Source: G963677915 sp963677915
Lineage (GTDB): Bacteria; Bacillota; Clostridia; Lachnospirales; Vallitaleaceae
Reading direction: 5' to 3'
DNA length: 64,000 nucleotides
Assembly: GCA_963677915.2 (NCBI GenBank)
Contig: CAXXGE010000035.1
Coordinates: 25,570 to 89,569 of the forward strand
This document shows, piece after piece, positions 60,381-64,000 of this stretch. The notes below the pieces were generated by a model. The model did not search any database and had not been told where the DNA came from. It saw only the letters and a program-made list of their open reading frames with translations. Position numbers and translations under genes: made by a program. Every line of letters starts with the position of its first letter. Position 1 is the stretch's first letter.

Positions 60381-62162
60381 ATGATAAACCGCTTTTTTTC
60401 ATCTAATTATCTTCGTCTGCGAAGCACATTGATTCTTTCCTTTATCGCCATCATATCCGTCACCATTATCAGCATCACAATCTCTTCATATTCAATGTAT
60501 AAACAGTCCATGATCTCCCAGCTCTCCGATTCGAGACTGGACTTGATGGCACAAATCAGCAATAACATCAAGAACATACAGGATGAAATCATCACCATAT
60601 CCGATCTTTACTATCATGATAAGCACGTGTCAGACATCACGGCCTTAAGTTCAGTCAGCAATGATATCACCGAAACCTATAGAATGCACATGAGATCCCT
60701 TGATTCATATGTTGCAGATACATTATCCAACTATAACTTCACTTATGATATCCAGCTCATCTGCACCAATGGCTTCACCTATGATACGATTGGCATGGCT
60801 TCTGATACACTCGACTCTTACAGCAGACAGTTATGGTATGTTGACCTGATGTCATCCGATGCGGATCTGTTCTGGCTGTCAAGTCTTACCATCAACGGCA
60901 CCGCCCCCGCCGATAACGACTACTTCTCCCTGATCAGGAAGATAGAAACCAGTCATGAAGATACTTCTGCCATTCTTATCATCAGCGTTGATGAACGCGT
61001 CATATACAACGCCTACAAAGAACAAATTACCGATGAGAGTTCCATATATCTGATCGACCGGCAAGGAAGGATCGTATCGCATCCAGTCGGCACGATGATT
61101 GGTCGGGTTTTCTATGACATGCAAAAACTGAACAGCATGTTTGGAGATGCGGACAATACCTTCATCAAGAAACTCGGTTCTGATTATCTTTTCTCAAGAT
61201 ATAACGATCCTGAGAATGAGTGGATCACAATCGAGGAAATTCCTCTCGTTACGATATTAAAACCTATCCAGCAGATTACTACCGTAATCCTATTTATAGC
61301 AATCATTGTCGGTGCTGTCTGCATCTTGCTTTCAATATTGATTGCCAGCAGTGTTTCAACACCTCTGACGAACGTATATGCATCCATGAGAAGAGCTCAG
61401 CAGGGTCAATTTGATACTCCCTTCCCAAGGAGCGGGTTTATGGAAGCAAGGGGAATCGCGGAAGCATGTGAAGGATTTGTTAGAAAAATTGTGGAACTGC
61501 ATGAGAACTTGCGTATAAATGAAGAAGACAAACATAAACTTGAGTTCGATTTCCTGCAGGCTCAGATCAATCCTCATTTCTTGTACAACACTTTATTCAC
61601 AATAAAATGCATGGTAGATATGAATTACAATCAGGAAGCCTGTACCATGATCGACTCGCTGACCGGAATACTAAAGGCAACATTGGGTTCAAGCGGCCAG
61701 TACACCACCATCCGGTCGGAGATGACTCTGCTCGAACAGTACGGTTATATACTATTAAAAAGATATAAAGGATTATTCACGATATCTTTTGACATAGACA
61801 AGGCCATTGATGATTTATACATTCTTCATTTTCTTATACAGCCTATTCTCGAGAACGCAATCTTTCACGGCTTTGCCAATATGAAGAGCGGCGGTCATAT
61901 CCTGATCACAGCTAAAAATCTCGTTGAGCAAATCTCTATCTCCGTTCAAGACAATGGCTGCGGTATGGAACAGAATACTATCGATACCGTTTTCATCGAA
62001 CCAAGCGACTACAATCATATCGGACTGCATAATGTCTATAAGAGAATTAAGCTCCATTATGACACTACTGCAGATATGAAAATTGAAAGTACATTGGGCA
62101 AAGGTACTGTTGTCACGATCCTGGTCCCTAAAATCCACGAATCAAATCCAGATAAAATGTGA
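60381..62162 (+). CDS. YesM-type sensor histidine kinase
   Basis: A 593-residue kinase: N-terminal membrane segment (STLILSFIAIISVTIISIT), a Cache-like extracellular domain of about 240 residues, second membrane segment (VILFIAIIVGAVCILLSILI), HAMP, then QAQINPHFLYNTLFTIKCM with the phospho-histidine His399, and the ATPase domain (LIQPILENAIFHGF, VQDNGCGMEQ, IGLHNVYKRIKLHYD). ATG 60381 follows AAGGAT; an upstream in-frame ATG at 60330 has no ribosome site. Divergent from the SsuABC-like operon. Confidence 0.93.
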   Translation: MINRFFSSNYLRLRSTLILSFIAIISVTIISITISSYSMYKQSMISQLSDSRLDLMAQISNNIKNIQDEIITISDLYYHDKHVSDITALSSVSNDITETYRMHMRSLDSYVADTLSNYNFTYDIQLICTNGFTYDTIGMASDTLDSYSRQLWYVDLMSSDADLFWLSSLTINGTAPADNDYFSLIRKIETSHEDTSAILIISVDERVIYNAYKEQITDESSIYLIDRQGRIVSHPVGTMIGRVFYDMQKLNSMFGDADNTFIKKLGSDYLFSRYNDPENEWITIEEIPLVTILKPIQQITTVILFIAIIVGAVCILLSILIASSVSTPLTNVYASMRRAQQGQFDTPFPRSGFMEARGIAEACEGFVRKIVELHENLRINEEDKHKLEFDFLQAQINPHFLYNTLFTIKCMVDMNYNQEACTMIDSLTGILKATLGSSGQYTTIRSEMTLLEQYGYILLKRYKGLFTISFDIDKAIDDLYILHFLIQPILENAIFHGFANMKSGGHILITAKNLVEQISISVQDNGCGMEQNTIDTVFIEPSDYNHIGLHNVYKRIKLHYDTTADMKIESTLGKGTVVTILVPKIHESNPDKM

Positions 62163-62170
62163 GGTATCCC

Positions 62171-63646
62171 ATGAAAATTCTAATTGTCGATGACGAAGCC
62201 ATGATCCGCGAATGGATGGAACGTACAATAGAAGGTCTACCAGTGGATATTCAACAGATCGATACTGCCAATGACGGATTAGATGCACTTGAAAGGTTCA
62301 AGTCCACCGTATATGACTTGGTTTTTGTCGATGTGAAAATGCCTAGAATGAACGGTATGGATTTGATAAAGAAACTGAACAACCTGCCAACAATACCTCT
62401 GATTGTCGTTTTGACAAGTCATGACCAGTTTGATTACGCAAGGGAAGCACTTCATCTCAATGCTTATGAATATATTCTGAAGAGTGAATGTTCAAAAGAA
62501 AAATTGTTGGACCTGATCAATAAATGTCAGTCTCTCATTAAAAAGAAACGGATTGATATGGATCTTGCCTACCATCGCTCAGCATTCCTTGACGCTGTTC
62601 TTTCAGACAATACTTCAAAGTTGAATTTCTCCCTGAACAACCTGTTTCCCAAGCTCACCAATACACCATACATGGTCATCACGTACGATCAGGCATTGCT
62701 GCCGGATTCGAAACTTCACACACTTTTCAACGGTTACCGCCGTATTTTCATCGGAAATCATCATGCACTGACCTTTTTTGCCTATGAAGTTGCCAGTGAC
62801 ATCGCACCGGAAGACATCGCATCTGTTCTGAACGCATTCACCACAGACTATGATGTCACGATTGGCTGCAGCCGGCCATACACCGGGCTGAAAGATCTGC
62901 CGTTGGCATTAAAAAGAGCATTCTCAGCAAAGCAAAAGCTCTTCTATCTGGATTCCAACTATTATATTGATGATGCTACAGAGATTAATGATGACATGAA
63001 GGATATTGAGGCGCAGTGTGAATGCATAATCAACAACATCAAATCCGGCGATTTGGATAAAGCGCGAGATCATCTTTCTATCGTCCATCATATGATCACC
63101 CAGTTGAAACCAGTAGCTGTGGATTATGTCAAGAATGTCAATTACAATATCTTAAGTGCTCTCCTTATATACTTGTCAAAGAGCAACCAGCGCGTCATTC
63201 CAAATCTCGATGAACTCAAATCACGAATGGAGAACAGCCAGCATTTCAGCGATATAAAATCCTATACGGATGAATACTTCTATTTTCTGGATCCTGTACA
63301 ACGTACCTTCCCCAAGAATTGTTCTTCATACGTATTGGAGTCGATAAATTATATACACACCCGGTATAACGCCATAGAATCCATTGCACAGATTGCGAAT
63401 CATGTCCATCTGAATACGGACTACTTCTCACGGCTATTCAAGAAGGAAATCGGAATCCCAGCCAGCACCTATCTTATGAATTACAAACTAGAAGCAGCCG
63501 CACAGTTATTAAGCACAACAACAGAAACGGTCCAAGAAATCTCACTGAAGGTTGGTTACAGCAATGTCAGCTATTTTTCCAAGATCTTCAAGGCGAAATA
63601 CGACCTGCAGCCAAGCCAATACCGCATGCAATTCAGCGAGCATTAG
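62171..63646 (+). CDS. YesN-type response regulator (REC-AraC)
   Basis: A 491-residue regulator whose receiver domain starts MKILIVDDEAMIREWMERT and has phospho-acceptor Asp54 in LVFVDVKMPRMNG. The C-terminal AraC domain has IESIAQIANHVHLNTDYFSR and VQEISLKVGYSNVSYFSKIF, ending AKYDLQPSQYRMQ. ATG 62171 follows GAGGT; GTG 62159, overlapping the kinase stop, is an alternative. Its probable target is the divergent ABC operon. Confidence 0.94.
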   Translation: MKILIVDDEAMIREWMERTIEGLPVDIQQIDTANDGLDALERFKSTVYDLVFVDVKMPRMNGMDLIKKLNNLPTIPLIVVLTSHDQFDYAREALHLNAYEYILKSECSKEKLLDLINKCQSLIKKKRIDMDLAYHRSAFLDAVLSDNTSKLNFSLNNLFPKLTNTPYMVITYDQALLPDSKLHTLFNGYRRIFIGNHHALTFFAYEVASDIAPEDIASVLNAFTTDYDVTIGCSRPYTGLKDLPLALKRAFSAKQKLFYLDSNYYIDDATEINDDMKDIEAQCECIINNIKSGDLDKARDHLSIVHHMITQLKPVAVDYVKNVNYNILSALLIYLSKSNQRVIPNLDELKSRMENSQHFSDIKSYTDEYFYFLDPVQRTFPKNCSSYVLESINYIHTRYNAIESIAQIANHVHLNTDYFSRLFKKEIGIPASTYLMNYKLEAAAQLLSTTTETVQEISLKVGYSNVSYFSKIFKAKYDLQPSQYRMQFSEH

Positions 63647-63808
63647 TTCACTATTGGCGTTCTCGATTATATGCCGAGTGACCTCCGCCGAGAAAACTAT
63701 CGTGCTTTTGCCTTTTGAAACACCAATCGATGATCATTGATTTATTGCACTCCTGAAACTTAAAAAAGACTATGCTTTCCAACTGCTTTAGCAGCTAGAT
63801 GATATGCA

Positions 63809-63855
63809 CCCTTTAAGGTAGACTGTTGAAATAATAAAATTGTCATCTTAAAGGG
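63809..63855 (+). promoter_or_regulatory. inverted repeat upstream of the IS3-type gene
   Basis: CCCTTTAAG at 63809-63817 is perfectly inverted at 63847-63855, next to the ribosome site GGGAG (63853-63857). In a transcript entering from outside, the stem would hide the ribosome site, a known way for insertion sequences to limit transposase synthesis. Confidence 0.5.
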
Positions 63856-64000
63856 AGCATATTTTTATAGGAAGAAAAGCTAACTTTTCATTTGAAATAA
63901 AAAGAGAAGTTGTTTTTCGAATCCAAGCTGGAATGAGCTGTCCAAATCATGAAGCATCGCTATTGGGCATTGCCCGAAATAGTGTCGTATCATGGATTTC
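63820..64000 (+). mobile_element. left part of an IS3/IS150-type element
   Basis: The element starts near 63820 and runs off the window. From 63869 a frame reads IGRKANFSFEIKREVVFRIQ, then SVVSWI, an OrfA-like HTH transposase N-terminus (relatives begin MGRKSKFS...). The expected start codon is ATA rather than ATG, so the copy may be weakly expressed or dead. Between the response-regulator stop (63646) and about 63808 I see no gene, only a short CTGCTTTAGCAG hairpin near 63783. Confidence 0.6.

Noticed and set aside
1..64000. CRISPR arrays, tRNA or rRNA genes, known riboswitches
   Set aside because: I looked for regularly spaced repeats, cloverleaf ends and familiar aptamer cores and saw none that I could support.

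Overview
The window looks like a chromosomal segment of a low-to-moderate GC, anaerobic Gram-positive bacterium of the class Clostridia. The left half is the classical Firmicutes translation, secretion and lipid gene order. Shine-Dalgarno sites are strong, TTG or GTG starts are frequent, and there is an oxygen-sensitive radical-SAM sulfatase maturase and YesM/YesN-type two-component systems. I cannot name the genus from sequence alone.

Positions 1-28.8 kb, almost all on the minus strand, are core genome. Reading with transcription (right to left): plsX-acpP, a terminator, rnc-smc-ftsY-methyltransferase-ylxM-ffh-rpsP-khpA, a terminator, rimM-trmD-rplS, a terminator, lepB-rbgA-rnhB-yraN-pgeF-DUF512 radical SAM-der-plsY-gpsA, then a promoter with an attenuator-like hairpin in front of rimP-nusA-ylxR-ylxQ-infB-rbfA-nrnA-truB-ribF, and finally rpsO and pnp (pnp runs off the window). 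The oddest item here is a perfect 25-bp inverted repeat inserted in frame in pgeF.

Positions 28.8-33.2 kb hold a xylose operon (xylA, ROK repressor, xylB) behind a near-consensus sigma-A promoter. Positions 33.2-35.2 kb are an insertion-sequence graveyard: a TnpB remnant with its right end, and a frameshifted IS1634-type transposase.

Positions 35.3-48.9 kb look like a sulfate-ester utilisation region: an anaerobic sulfatase maturase with a ROK regulator, a TauE/SafE exporter, an AraC regulator, a Cys-type sulfatase and a GH3 glycosidase. It is interrupted at 37.7-42.9 kb by a nested pair of mobile elements. An ISLre2-type element (9-bp target duplication) has itself been interrupted by a 3.37-kb element that encodes a zinc-ribbon protein, a DDE transposase, an AAA ATPase and a small protein (6-bp target duplication). 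Removing the inner element restores an uninterrupted 489-codon ISLre2 transposase.

Positions 48.9-55.4 kb continue the GH3 operon with a YesN/YesM-like two-component system and a sugar ABC importer that lacks its own ATPase. Positions 55.7-60.0 kb encode a five-gene SsuABC/TauABC-like importer with two permeases and two ATPases; the ATPase motif defects all fall in one of the two composite ATP sites. A divergent second YesM/YesN pair follows, and the window ends in the start of an IS3-type element. The combined picture is uptake and desulfation of a sulfated sugar in the cytoplasm, with sulfate or sulfite export; this pathway is an inference, not demonstrated.
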